Below, piece after piece: positions 50,315 through 58,706 of a stretch of DNA of 64,000 nt; within the stretch, counting starts at the first letter, position 1; each line of letters starts with the position of its first letter. The notes beneath the pieces were generated by a model. The model worked only from the letters and a program-made list of their open reading frames with translations, did no database searches and was not told the DNA's origin. The translations under genes were made by a program, and so were the position numbers. This stretch comes from Planctomycetota bacterium (GTDB lineage: Bacteria > Planctomycetota > UBA1135 > GCA-002686595), in contig SIAI01000014.1 of NCBI GenBank assembly GCA_009691855.1, forward strand, positions 29,677 to 93,676, read 5' to 3'.

Positions 50315-51163
50315 ATGAGTTCCTCCTCCGGGCCGCGGCCCCTCGTCGAACCCGCTCCGAGCGGCGATGCGCGCCTGGACGCGCTCGCGCGCGTGCTGGC
50401 CATCGTGGATCGCCTGCGCGCGCCCGTGGACGGCTGTCCCTGGGATCGCGAGCAGACGGTCGTCAGCATGTCACCGTCCTTGATCGAGGAGGCGCACGAG
50501 GCGGTCGAGAGCATCGATCGTGCGCAGGAACGCGGTACGGTCGAGGAGCTCGGCGACCTGTTCATGGTCATCGCGCTGATCGCCAAGATCGCCGAGCAGG
50601 AGCAGCGCTTCGATCTGGCGCAGATCGGCAACGCGGTGGCCGAGAAGCTCATCCGCCGCCACCCGCACGTCTTCGGCGAGGTCGTGGTCGGCTCGAGCAC
50701 GCAGGCGCTCGCCAACTGGGAGAAGATCAAGGAGGGCGAGCGCAAGGACGCGCACAAGGATGCGAGCGCGCTGGCCGGCGTGCCCGTCGCGCTGCCGGCG
50801 CTGCAGCGCGCCAGCCGCGTGGCGGCCAAGTCGATCTCGGCCGGCTTCAAGTGGGCCGACGTCTCGGGCGCGCTGGCCAAGTTGCGCGAGGAGATGGGCG
50901 AGTTCGAGGAGGCCTACGCGCAACGCGAGCGCGCGCCGGAGCGCGTCGAGGAGGAGCTCGGCGACGTGCTGCTGGCGGCCGCGTTCCTCGGCCACTATCT
51001 GGGCTTCGACCCGGAAAAGGCCGCGCGCGGTTCGCTGCGGCGTTTCGAGCAGCGCTTCCGGCGCATGGAGGGCGAGGTCGGCGAGCGTCTGCGCAGCGCG
51101 CCGCTGCCCGAACTGCTGGCGGCCTGGGAACGGGCCAAGGCCGCCACCGCGGAGGCGCGATGA
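50315..51163 (+). CDS. mazG: MazG-type nucleoside triphosphate pyrophosphohydrolase
   Basis: The 282-residue protein has the two MazG domains of the E. coli-type enzyme. The first: RLRAPVDGCPWDREQTVVS, SLIEEAHEAVESID and VEELGDLFMVIALIAKIAEQE. IRRHPHVFGEVVV and LANWEKIKEGER link to the second: GFKWADVSGALAKLREEMGEFEEAY and VEEELGDVLLAAAFLGHYL. The E-E-x-x-E ... E-x-x-D metal sites are present in both halves. It removes pyrophosphate from (non-canonical) NTPs in the cytoplasm. Its stop overlaps the ATG of the ABC ATPase gene (ATGA), so it heads an operon with the exporter. That pairing is unusual and may be incidental. Confidence 0.95.
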   Translation: MSSSSGPRPLVEPAPSGDARLDALARVLAIVDRLRAPVDGCPWDREQTVVSMSPSLIEEAHEAVESIDRAQERGTVEELGDLFMVIALIAKIAEQEQRFDLAQIGNAVAEKLIRRHPHVFGEVVVGSSTQALANWEKIKEGERKDAHKDASALAGVPVALPALQRASRVAAKSISAGFKWADVSGALAKLREEMGEFEEAYAQRERAPERVEEELGDVLLAAAFLGHYLGFDPEKAARGSLRRFEQRFRRMEGEVGERLRSAPLPELLAAWERAKAATAEAR

Positions 51164-51915
51164 GCGCGCAGGCTCCGGCGGCGCCGCTGGCGCGCGTGCG
51201 CGGGTTGGTCAAAGCCCACGGCGAGCCGCCGGGCCGCACGGAGGTGCTGCGCGGCATCGACCTCGAGCTGGCAGCCGGCAGCTTCGTGTGCGTGATGGGC
51301 CCCAGCGGTTCGGGCAAGTCCACGCTCTTGCACCTGATCTCGGGCCTGGACGAGCCCAGCGCGGGCACGATCGAGCTCGACGGGCAGGACCTGGCCGAGC
51401 TCTCGCTGGGCGCGCGCACGCTGCTGCGCCGGCGCGCGGTCGGCTACGTGTTCCAGTTCTTCAACCTGCTGCCGAACCTGACCGTGCGCGAGAACGTCGA
51501 GCTGCCGCTGGCCATCGCCGGCGCGCGCGCCCCGGAGACGGACGCGGCCGTGCCGCGCCTGCTGGAGCGCTTCGGCATCGCCGCGCGCGCGCACGCCTTC
51601 CCGCACCAGCTCTCGGGCGGCGAGATGCAGCGCACCAGCATCGCGCGCGCGCTGGCCGGTGCGCAGCCCTTGCTGCTGTGCGACGAGCCCACCGGCAACC
51701 TCGCGCAGCAGGCCGGGCTGGAGGTCATGCGCGCGCTGCGCGAGGTGTGCGACAACGACGGTCGCACGGTGCTGCTGGTCACGCACAACCCGCGCGACGC
51801 GACCTTCGCCGACGAGGTGCGCTTCCTGGTCGACGGCCGCATCGCCGACACCGTGCTGCAGAAACCGCTGAAGATCGAGCACCTCCACGAAGCGCTGGCG
51901 AGGTTGGCGATTTGA
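51160..51915 (+). CDS. ABC transporter ATP-binding protein (LolD/MacB type)
   Basis: The 251-residue protein starts inside the mazG stop codon. Walker A is GPSGSGKST (residues 47-55); Q-loop FQFFNLLPNLTVRENVELPL; signature LSGGEMQRTSIARAL; Walker B LLLCDEPTGNL; and H-loop VLLVTHNPRDA. The spacing and the GYVFQFFNLLPNLTV stretch match the LolD/MacB/FtsE class that couples to FtsX-like permeases. The cognate permease is the next gene, 178 bp downstream across a long inverted repeat. The complex probably exports a lipoprotein, peptide or antibiotic from the inner membrane; the substrate is unknown. Confidence 0.95.
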   Translation: MSAQAPAAPLARVRGLVKAHGEPPGRTEVLRGIDLELAAGSFVCVMGPSGSGKSTLLHLISGLDEPSAGTIELDGQDLAELSLGARTLLRRRAVGYVFQFFNLLPNLTVRENVELPLAIAGARAPETDAAVPRLLERFGIAARAHAFPHQLSGGEMQRTSIARALAGAQPLLLCDEPTGNLAQQAGLEVMRALREVCDNDGRTVLLVTHNPRDATFADEVRFLVDGRIADTVLQKPLKIEHLHEALARLAI

Positions 51916-51928
51916 AGAAGAGGCAGAG

Positions 51929-52082
51929 GACCGCGGAGACGCGGAGGGCGCGGAGGCTCACAGAGGAAGAGCAAACATGGGTCCTCCGGGTCTGCAACGC
52001 ACGGGGACTCGAATCCCCGGAGGTCCGTAACCCATCTTCTTCTTCCTCTGTGATCCTCCGCGCCCTCCGCGCCTCCGCGGTC
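51929..52082. repeat. 154-bp palindromic element between ABC ATPase and permease genes
   Basis: The 42-bp left arm 51929-51970 (GACCGCGGAGACGCGGAGGG...) pairs with 52041-52082 with 2 mismatches. The arms contain a ~10-bp tandem motif, CGCGGAG(G). The 70-nt core includes a smaller hairpin CGGGGA-CTCGAA-TCCCCG, which resembles a tRNA T-arm, flanked by ATGGGT/ACCCAT. The 5' arm starts 14 nt after the ATPase stop codon and the 3' arm ends 12 nt before the permease ATG. It shares its arm motif with the element at 60024-60163. Confidence 0.88.
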
Positions 52083-52093
52083 CGCCTTCTCCG

Positions 52094-54691
52094 ATGGGCC
52101 TAGCGCTCCAGCTCGCCTCGCGCTCTCTTCGCGCGCACCCCGGCCGCGCGTTCTTCTCCATCCTCGGCGTCGCCGTCGGCATCGCCACCGCGGTCGCCGT
52201 CTTCACGCTCGACCACACCACCGTCCTCAGCCGCACGTCGAAGCTCGACCCGGGCTTCGGCGCCGACCTCGAGGTGCGCTCGAGCGCCGAGCTCAGCGAC
52301 CCGAAGAGCCAGTTGCTCGCGCTGGAGGGCGTGGCCGGCGTGGCGGCCTTCTTCCAGAACGACGTGCGCGTGCGCCGCGTGGCGACGAGCGGAGCTGCAA
52401 GCACTCCGGACGCCGGCGAGATCAGCGCACGCCTGATCGCGCTCGAGGAGGGCAGCGGGCCCTCGCTGGGCGTGTACCACGTCGAGAGCGGCGCGGATCT
52501 CTCGGCCATGGACGCGAACGGCGTGCTGCTCGGGCGCGCGCTGGCCGCGGAGCTCGGCGTCGCAGTGGGGGACGAGGTCGTGCTCGCGCCGCCGGTGCGC
52601 GCCGCCAATCGCGAGTGCGTCGAGGGCGTGCTGCGCGAGAAGCCGCGCGCGCCCGAGGAGACGCGCGCCGAGGTCTTCCACGTCGGCGGCCTGCTGGCGG
52701 CCGAGGGCGTCGGGCGGCGCTCGAAGGGCGCGCTCGTGGTCATCGGCTACCAGGCCGGACGGCGCCTGTTCTCCGAGGTGTTCATCGAGTCACAGTTCTG
52801 GCTCAAGCGCGACGGCGCGGTGGACCTGGAGGTGCTCGAGTCCGAGCTCGCCAAGGGCTTCACCTTCGAGCGCAACGAGGCCAAGGCCGTGGGCCAGATG
52901 GCCGACGAGCGCGCCTTCCGCAACGGCGTGCGCGTGGCCGGGCTGTTCGCGTTGCTGCTGGGCCTGTTCGTGATCTTCCACACGCTGTCCATGTCGCTGG
53001 TCGAGCGTGTGCGCGAGGTGGGCACGCTGTTCTCGCTCTCCGCCTCGCGCACGCAGATCGCGCGCGTGTTCTTCGCCGAGGCGCTGGTGATCGCGGGCGC
53101 GGCGGGCGCGCTGGGCCTGGCGGGTGGGCTCGGGCTGACGAAGCTGCTCCTGCGCTGCGGGATCACGACGCTCGGCGTGCAGGGACCGCAGGAGCTGGTC
53201 GAGGTGCCGTGGGTCACGGTGAGCTGGCTGGTGGGGCTGGGCGTGGCCATGGCGCTGCTCGGCTCCGTCTATCCGCTCCTGCGCCTGCGCGGCACGGACG
53301 TGGTCGCCACGCTGCGCGGCGACGACCCGGGCAAGCGCTCGAAGGGCTCGTTCCACCTGTTCAGCACGCTGCTGCTGGTGGTGGCGGCGCCGGCCGCGTT
53401 CTTCCTCGTCGTGCCGGTGATCGGCGCGGCGGAGCGGACGCTGGTCGGGACGCTGCTCGGCGGTCTGGTCGTACTCGGACTCGTGATCGGCCTGCCGCTG
53501 CTCCTGCCACGTCTGGTGGCGCGCGTGACCGCGCGGCTCGCCGTGCGCTGCGCGGGCGGCTCGGCGCTGGTCGCCAAGTTGGCCGCGCGCAACCTCGAGC
53601 AGAGCCCGGGCCGCATCGGCGCCTCGATCTCGGCCGTGGCGCTGGTGGTGGCGGCCTTCGTGGGCCTCAAGGGCATGACGCGCAGCCTGGCGGCCGAGAC
53701 CGAGGTGTGGGGCGTGAGCGCGCTCAGCGACCGCGTGCTGGTCGAGAACCTGCCCGAGTCGAGCACGGACGAGCTCGTGCGGCTCCTGCACACCCAGCCC
53801 GAGGTGCTGGGCGTCGAGACGGGCGAGGCGCGCGCCTTCCCGAGCTTCCTGCTGCTTGGCCTGCGGCCCGACGAGCTCGCGCGTCACGGCCCGTTGGCCG
53901 CGCAGCCGGAGCTGCTCGCTGCGCTGAGGTCGCATGGCATCGTGCTGTCCGAGCGCCTGGCGCGTCAGCGCGGCCTCGGCGCCGGCGACCAGGTGCTGCT
54001 GCGCACTAGCGGTCACGGCGTGCAGACCTTCCGCGTGACCTGCGTGAGTGACGCCTACGGCTACTTCTTCCATCCCGACGAACGCGCCTACGGGATCATC
54101 GACGCCGCGCTGCTGGAGCGCTTCTTCTGCGTCTCCGACGCGCGCACGCGCACGCTGGCGGTGAAGCTCGCGCCCGGGGCGGACCATGGCCTCGTCGAGG
54201 CCGCGCTGCGCACGCGTCTGCCGGAGGCGCGCTTCTCGGTCTACGACGGGCCGCAGCTGATCGCGCGCATGCTGACCGACCTGACGGTCGACTTCGTGCT
54301 GTTCGACATCATCCTGTTCTTGACCGCGCTGCTGGCCGGCCTGGGCGTGCTCAACGGACAGCTCCTGGCGGCGATCGAGCGGCGCAAGGAACTTGGCATC
54401 CTGGTGGCGTTGGGCACCTCGCGCGCGCAGCTCGCGGGCGTGGTGCTGGTCGAGTCGCTGGTGGTGGGGGTGCTCGGCGGCGGGCTGGGCGCGGCGGTCG
54501 GCCTCGGCCTGACGCCGGTGCTGGTGACCGCTTTGCGAGTTCTATCAGGACTGGATCTGCCGTTGCGCAGCGCCGGGCCGTGGGTCGGGTTCGCGTGCGC
54601 GGCGGCGCTGCTGCTCACGCTCGCCGCCGGGCTCTATCCGCTGTGGCGCGCCAACCGCACGGACGTGGTGCGGGCCGTGCGCACGGGCTGA
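52094..54691 (+). CDS. ABC transporter permease (double FtsX/MacB type)
   Basis: The 865-residue protein has two FtsX-like halves. The N-terminal helix (RAFFSILGVAVGIATAVAVFTLD) precedes a MacB-like periplasmic domain (52,220-52,900). Three helices follow: VRVAGLFALLLGLFVIFHTLSM, AEALVIAGAAGALGLAGGL and WLVGLGVAMALLGSVYPLLRLRGTDVVATLRGDD, the last being a typical FtsX ending. The second half repeats this after LLVVAAPAAFFLVVPVI, with its own periplasmic part and a last FtsX triplet ending PLWRANRTDVVRAVRTG. It is the cognate membrane subunit of the upstream ATPase. Such architecture is common in uncharacterised exporters. Confidence 0.93.
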   Translation: MGLALQLASRSLRAHPGRAFFSILGVAVGIATAVAVFTLDHTTVLSRTSKLDPGFGADLEVRSSAELSDPKSQLLALEGVAGVAAFFQNDVRVRRVATSGAASTPDAGEISARLIALEEGSGPSLGVYHVESGADLSAMDANGVLLGRALAAELGVAVGDEVVLAPPVRAANRECVEGVLREKPRAPEETRAEVFHVGGLLAAEGVGRRSKGALVVIGYQAGRRLFSEVFIESQFWLKRDGAVDLEVLESELAKGFTFERNEAKAVGQMADERAFRNGVRVAGLFALLLGLFVIFHTLSMSLVERVREVGTLFSLSASRTQIARVFFAEALVIAGAAGALGLAGGLGLTKLLLRCGITTLGVQGPQELVEVPWVTVSWLVGLGVAMALLGSVYPLLRLRGTDVVATLRGDDPGKRSKGSFHLFSTLLLVVAAPAAFFLVVPVIGAAERTLVGTLLGGLVVLGLVIGLPLLLPRLVARVTARLAVRCAGGSALVAKLAARNLEQSPGRIGASISAVALVVAAFVGLKGMTRSLAAETEVWGVSALSDRVLVENLPESSTDELVRLLHTQPEVLGVETGEARAFPSFLLLGLRPDELARHGPLAAQPELLAALRSHGIVLSERLARQRGLGAGDQVLLRTSGHGVQTFRVTCVSDAYGYFFHPDERAYGIIDAALLERFFCVSDARTRTLAVKLAPGADHGLVEAALRTRLPEARFSVYDGPQLIARMLTDLTVDFVLFDIILFLTALLAGLGVLNGQLLAAIERRKELGILVALGTSRAQLAGVVLVESLVVGVLGGGLGAAVGLGLTPVLVTALRVLSGLDLPLRSAGPWVGFACAAALLLTLAAGLYPLWRANRTDVVRAVRTG

Positions 54692-54772
54692 AGAGCGCGT
54701 CCGCGCTCCGGTTTCGCGTTCGAGCCACCCAAGGAAACGCTGCCCGCTGTCGATAGGATCGCGCTGCCCCCC

Positions 54773-56560
54773 ATGACGCTCGATCCCGCCTGGGTCGTCT
54801 CGCTGACCCTGTTAGCGAGCTTCGTCCTCTTGTTCTCGGACAAGCTGCGTTACGACATCGTGGCTCTGCTGGTCGTGATCACGCTCGTGCTCACGGGCGC
54901 GCTGGAGGCGAACGAGGCTTTCGCTGGCTTCTCGTCCGAGGCCGTGATCGTGGTCGGGTGCATGTGCGTGTTCGGGCACGCCATGTCGCGCTGGGGCGTG
55001 GCCGAGGGCCTGTGCCAGAGGCTGTTCAAGAACCCGAACACGAGCGAGGCCGGCATGGTCGCGCGGCTCTCGTTCGTGGCCGCGATCTTCGCCGCGTTCA
55101 TGACCGACACGGCCGTCGTCGGCGTGCTGATCCCCATCGCGCACGCGCTGTCGCGCCAGCGCAAGATCTCGATCTCGCGCCTCTTGCTGCCGATCAGCTT
55201 CGGCTGCTTCCTCGGCGATCTGCTGCTGGTCGTGGGCAGCGCCAAGAACATCGCCCTGAACGGCGCCGTCGCCGGCCTCGGCGGGCGGCCCTTCTCGATG
55301 TTCGAGTTCACGCACTTCGGGGCCTGCGTGCTGGTGCTTGGCGTGGCCTATCTCGCGGGTCCGGGGCGCAAGCTCCTGCCGCGCTCGGCCGTGCCCGAGA
55401 GCCTGAGCGAGCAGTACCAGATCCCCAAGTTCGTCACCGAGGTCGTGGTCGAGGAGGGCAGCGACCTGATCGGGCGCATGACCTCGGAGCTGCGCTGGGC
55501 GCGCGACTACAACGTGCCGCTGCTGGGCGTCGTGCGCGGCGAGGCCGAGAAGACCGAGCTCGTGCCCTCGCCCTACACGCGTCTCGAGAAGGGCGACCTG
55601 TTGATCGTGCAGGGCGAGCCCGAGAACGTGCTGCGGCTGCAGCGCGATCTGCGCCTGCAGCTCGGCCAGCGCGCCAATGTCGGCGACACGATGCTGCGCT
55701 CGGACGACGTGCAGCTGGTCGAGGCGGTGGTACCGGCCAGCTCGCACCTGATCGGGCGCACGCTGGCCGAGAGCGACTTCCGCGCGCGTACCGGCCTGCA
55801 CGTGCTGGCGATCTCGAAGCACGGCAAAGTCGTGGTGCAGAAGATCGGGCGCACCGCGCTCGACGTGGGCGACACCCTGCTGATCCAAGGCCACCGCCCC
55901 GACGTCGAGCGCGCGCGGCGCGAGCGCGAGATCCTGGTGCTGGGCGAGCACGAGCAGCTGCGCATCGGGCCCAAGGCCTGGGTCACGGTGGGGCTGTTGC
56001 TTGCCGTGCTGCTGCTGGCGGGCTTCGGCGTGATGACGCTCGGCATCGCAGCCCTGGCGGGAGCTGTGGGGCTCGTGCTCACCGGTTGCGTGCCCGCGCG
56101 CGAGGTCTACGAGGCCGTGGACTGGGTCGTTCTGATCCTGATCGGCGGGATGCTGGCCCTGGGCAAGGCGTTCGACAAGCACGAGCTCGGCGCGGCGCTG
56201 GCCAACTGGGTCACGAGCATCGACGCGCTGGCCTCGCACCCGCATCTCGTGGTGGTCGGGCTGTGCCTCCTGGCGGTGATCCTGGCCCAGGCCGCGACCT
56301 CGGTCGGCACGGCGGTGCTGCTGGCGCCGGTCGCGCTCTCGCTGGCCGCGCAGCTGCACGTCTCGGAGCGCGCCTTCCTGATGGCCGTGCTGTGCGGCAC
56401 GAACTGCGCCTTCCTCTCGCCCGTCGCCAACGCCGCCAACGCGATGGTGGTCGGACCGGGCGGCTATCGCTTCCGCGACTTCTTGCGCGCGGGGCTGCCG
56501 CTGACGATCCTGATCGTGGTGATGGCGGGCGTGCTGATCCCGATCTTCTGGCCGCTCTAG
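54773..56560 (+). CDS. SLC13/DASS-type transporter with two RCK_C (TrkA-C) domains
   Basis: The 595-residue protein has TAGGAT 13 nt before the ATG. N-terminal helices include VSLTLLASFVLLFSDKLRYDIVALLVVITLVLTGAL, and GCFLGDLLLVVGSAKNIALNGAV matches the DASS first half. Two cytosolic RCK_C domains (about residues 220-295 and 320-390) follow: VVVEEGSDLIGRMTSELRW, EKGDLLIVQGEPENVLRL, then SSHLIGRTLAESDFRARTGLHVLAISKHG and DVGDTLLIQGHRPDVERA. The second membrane half ends with LCGTNCAFLSPVANAANAMVVGPGGYRFRDFLRAG. It probably imports an anion (sulfate, a dicarboxylate or similar) by sodium symport. The RCK_C domains suggest ligand gating. Confidence 0.94.
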   Translation: MTLDPAWVVSLTLLASFVLLFSDKLRYDIVALLVVITLVLTGALEANEAFAGFSSEAVIVVGCMCVFGHAMSRWGVAEGLCQRLFKNPNTSEAGMVARLSFVAAIFAAFMTDTAVVGVLIPIAHALSRQRKISISRLLLPISFGCFLGDLLLVVGSAKNIALNGAVAGLGGRPFSMFEFTHFGACVLVLGVAYLAGPGRKLLPRSAVPESLSEQYQIPKFVTEVVVEEGSDLIGRMTSELRWARDYNVPLLGVVRGEAEKTELVPSPYTRLEKGDLLIVQGEPENVLRLQRDLRLQLGQRANVGDTMLRSDDVQLVEAVVPASSHLIGRTLAESDFRARTGLHVLAISKHGKVVVQKIGRTALDVGDTLLIQGHRPDVERARREREILVLGEHEQLRIGPKAWVTVGLLLAVLLLAGFGVMTLGIAALAGAVGLVLTGCVPAREVYEAVDWVVLILIGGMLALGKAFDKHELGAALANWVTSIDALASHPHLVVVGLCLLAVILAQAATSVGTAVLLAPVALSLAAQLHVSERAFLMAVLCGTNCAFLSPVANAANAMVVGPGGYRFRDFLRAGLPLTILIVVMAGVLIPIFWPL

Positions 56561-56567
56561 CAGCGGA

Positions 56568-57908
56568 TCAGTCGAGCTCGGGCACTTCCCAGCCCTCGCG
56601 CACGGGCGTGGACAGCCAGCGCTCGGCCTCGGGGCGCGTCGGGAAGCGCAGGCGCTTCGCGTCCCAGCTCAGCGTCTCGTGCGGGAAGCGCAGCGCGATG
56701 TTGCCGAGCAGCGCGACCTCGGTCAGGAACGCGGCGTACTCGAAGGGCGCGCTGGTCGCGCCCTTGCCGCGGCAGGCGTCGACCCACTGGTGCCAGTGGT
56801 TGACGGCCGTGCCGGCGGGGATCGGGACGCTGGCAAACTTCTCGGCGGGCAAGAGACGCGGCGGCAGGTAGGGACTCGCGAGGAGCGCGCCGTGTTCGCC
56901 CAGGAACAGGCACGCGTTCGGATCGACGGGGCCGGCGGCGAGCTCCTCCAGTTCCAGCTTGGGCGACCTGCCGCCGTCGTGCCAGGTCAGCGGCAGCGGC
57001 CCCGGCATCGTCAAGCGGTTGGGCGGGAAGCTGTAGTGCACGCGCGACCACAGCGGGAAGGACTCGTCGTTCGGCGGTGGCCCGTCGGAGCGCATCGCGA
57101 GCGGCGCGCCGAGCTCCAGGAACCACAGCGCCGGATCCATCAGGTGGCAACCCATGTCGCCCTGCGCGCCGGTGCCGAAGTCCACGAAGCCGCGCCACGC
57201 GAAGGGGTGATAGAGGTCTTTCTTGTAGGGACGCTCGGGCGCCACGCCGAGCCACAGGTCCCAGTCCAGGGTCTCGGGCAGCGGGTCCGAACCGGGAGCG
57301 CGCTCGACGCCTTGCGGCCACCAGCCGGCGGGGCGATCGCTCCACACGTGCACCTCGTGCACGCGGCCGATGTGCCCGGCGCGGAACAGCTCGAGCGCGG
57401 CCGAGTAGTTCCGGTTCGAGTGGTTCTGGATGCCCATCTGCGTCACCGCGCCGGTGCGCCGCGCCGCGTCGGCGACCGCGCGCGCCTCGAGCACCGTGTG
57501 CGTGAGCGGCTTCTGGCCGTAGACGTGCTTCCCCGCGCGCAGCGCCGCGAGCATCACCGGCGCGTGCATGTGGTCGGGGATGGTGACGTGCGCCGAGTCG
57601 AAGCCGGAGCCGAACTCGGCGAACAGCACGCGCCAGTCGCGGTAGGTGCGTGCGCGCGGGAAGAGCTTGGCCGCGGAGGCGAGGTTGGCCGCATCCACGT
57701 CGCACAGCGCGACCACGTCGATCGCGCCGTGCCCCGAGATCTGCTCCAGGTCGGAGGCGCCCATGCCGCCCACGCCGATCGCGGCGTGACGCACGAGCCC
57801 GCGCACGGGCTGCGCGCGCTCTGCGCGCGCGGCCAGCGGCAGCGCGGCCGTGGCCCCGAGGCCGGCGGCCGCGCGCAGGAAGAGACGCCGCGGAAAGGCC
57901 GAGCCCAT
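56568..57908 (-). CDS. Tat-exported Gfo/Idh/MocA-family oxidoreductase
   Basis: The 446-residue protein starts at the ATG at 57908 with a twin-arginine signal (PRRLFLRAAAGLGATAALPLA), typical of planctomycete relatives. The Rossmann motif AAIGVGGMGASDLEQ and VVALCDVDAANLA lead to SAHVTIPDHMHAPVMLAALRAGKHVYGQKPLTHTVLEA, where the Lys-Pro (QKP for the usual EKP) is the family motif. VTQMGIQNHSNRNYSAALELFRAGHIG and FDFGTGAQGDMGCHLMDP follow. It should oxidise or reduce a sugar-like substrate with bound NAD(P). It sits 5 bp downstream of the PepSY-like gene and converges on the transporter gene. Confidence 0.94.
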   Translation of the reverse strand: MGSAFPRRLFLRAAAGLGATAALPLAARAERAQPVRGLVRHAAIGVGGMGASDLEQISGHGAIDVVALCDVDAANLASAAKLFPRARTYRDWRVLFAEFGSGFDSAHVTIPDHMHAPVMLAALRAGKHVYGQKPLTHTVLEARAVADAARRTGAVTQMGIQNHSNRNYSAALELFRAGHIGRVHEVHVWSDRPAGWWPQGVERAPGSDPLPETLDWDLWLGVAPERPYKKDLYHPFAWRGFVDFGTGAQGDMGCHLMDPALWFLELGAPLAMRSDGPPPNDESFPLWSRVHYSFPPNRLTMPGPLPLTWHDGGRSPKLELEELAAGPVDPNACLFLGEHGALLASPYLPPRLLPAEKFASVPIPAGTAVNHWHQWVDACRGKGATSAPFEYAAFLTEVALLGNIALRFPHETLSWDAKRLRFPTRPEAERWLSTPVREGWEVPELD

Positions 57909-57913
57909 CTGGC

Positions 57914-58360
57914 TCAGCCGCCGCCTTCGCCGCCCTCGGCTTCGCCCTCTTCCGCGCCTTCCTTCTTCGCCGGAAGGGTGACCTTCTTGGTCTCCGGGTC
58001 CACGCTGGCGACCACCATCTTGTCGTTGACGAACAGGTTCACCTGGATCAGGGCCTTGCCGTCCAGGATCTCGATCCCGGCGGTGAAGGCCTTGCCCGCG
58101 GTCTCCTTCTCCGCCAGGACGATGGCCTCGCTCAGGGAGGTCTTCAGCGTCGGAAGCACCTTCTTGATCGCGGCCTGCTTCTCGGCGCGTTTCTGGCCAC
58201 CACGGGCGCTTGCCCCCTGACCTGCGCCCGGCTTCTCGAGCTTGCGCTCCTTCTTGGGCTCTTGGCTGGCAGGCGCATGGACGCTGGTCCAGGCACCGGA
58301 GAGGCTGGCGAAGGCGGCCACGGCCAGGAGGGCGAGGATCCACTGCGTGAGGTGCTTCAT
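57914..58360 (-). CDS. exported PepSY-like domain protein
   Basis: The 148-residue protein starts at the ATG at 58360 (MKHLTQWILALLAVAAFASLSGAW, a signal peptide or anchor). A Lys/Gly-rich linker (about residues 35-60) leads to a PepSY-like domain: LPTLKTSLSEAIVLAEKETAGKAFTAGI, KALIQVNLFVNDKMVVASVDPETKKVTLP. It ends in an acidic Gly/Glu tail (EEGEAEGGEGGG). PepSY domains occur in protease inhibitors and cell-surface sensors. A longer in-frame reading would run antisense through the tRNA-Asp gene and is an artefact. Its stop is 5 nt before the oxidoreductase start, so the two probably form an operon. Confidence 0.83.
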   Translation of the reverse strand: MKHLTQWILALLAVAAFASLSGAWTSVHAPASQEPKKERKLEKPGAGQGASARGGQKRAEKQAAIKKVLPTLKTSLSEAIVLAEKETAGKAFTAGIEILDGKALIQVNLFVNDKMVVASVDPETKKVTLPAKKEGAEEGEAEGGEGGG

Positions 58361-58457
58361 GGCGATTTCGTTCAAGGGTCGGTGTGCGTCGACGGGGATC
58401 GAGCTCGTCCCCGGAGCGCGTATTGTGTCAGAGGCGCGCGGCGGAGCGTCGGCCCAT

Positions 58458-58485
58458 TTGACCTTCCGCGCGCGGTCACTATACT
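58458..58485 (+). promoter_or_regulatory. probable sigma-70-type promoter of tRNA-Asp
   Basis: TTGACC (58458-58463) and TATACT (58480-58485) are separated by 16 nt, close to the housekeeping consensus. The -10 lies 43 nt before the first base of tRNA-Asp. It is the only clear TTGACn plus TATAnT pair I noticed in the window, which fits a strong stable-RNA promoter. Confidence 0.75.
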
Positions 58486-58528
58486 CCCGCCCCTTCGAAC
58501 GGGCGGCTGCTCCAGCGGCTGTCTGCGC

Positions 58529-58605
58529 GGGGACGTAGCTCAATTGGTTAGAGTACCGGCCTGTCACGCCGGGGGTTGCGGGTTCGAGTCCCGTCGTCCT
58601 CGCCA
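58529..58605 (+). tRNA. tRNA-Asp (anticodon GTC)
   Basis: The 77-nt sequence folds as a tRNA: acceptor GGGGACG pairs with CGTCCTC (one G-U). The D-arm is GCTC-AATTGGTTA-GAG(T). The anticodon stem CCGGC/GCCGG encloses CTGTCAC, giving anticodon GTC (Asp). The variable loop is short. The T-arm GCGGG-TTCGAGT-CCCGT follows, with discriminator G and an encoded CCA. The discriminator G73 and anticodon agree with aspartate identity. Its promoter is at 58458-58485. Confidence 0.97.
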
Positions 58606-58706
58606 TCCTTGACGCCCCGATCGTCAGGGACGGCGCTGGTTCGCGCGCCCGTGCGCGAGCCTCCTAGCTTGTGGCTCGCGCGCGTGCGCCGGCTCGATCT
58701 CCGTCC

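Noticed and set aside
51971..52040. T-arm-like sequence in the palindrome core (GGGGA-CTCGAA-TCCCC) suggesting a tRNA
   Set aside because: No acceptor, D-arm or anticodon arm is present on either strand; it is a single hairpin.
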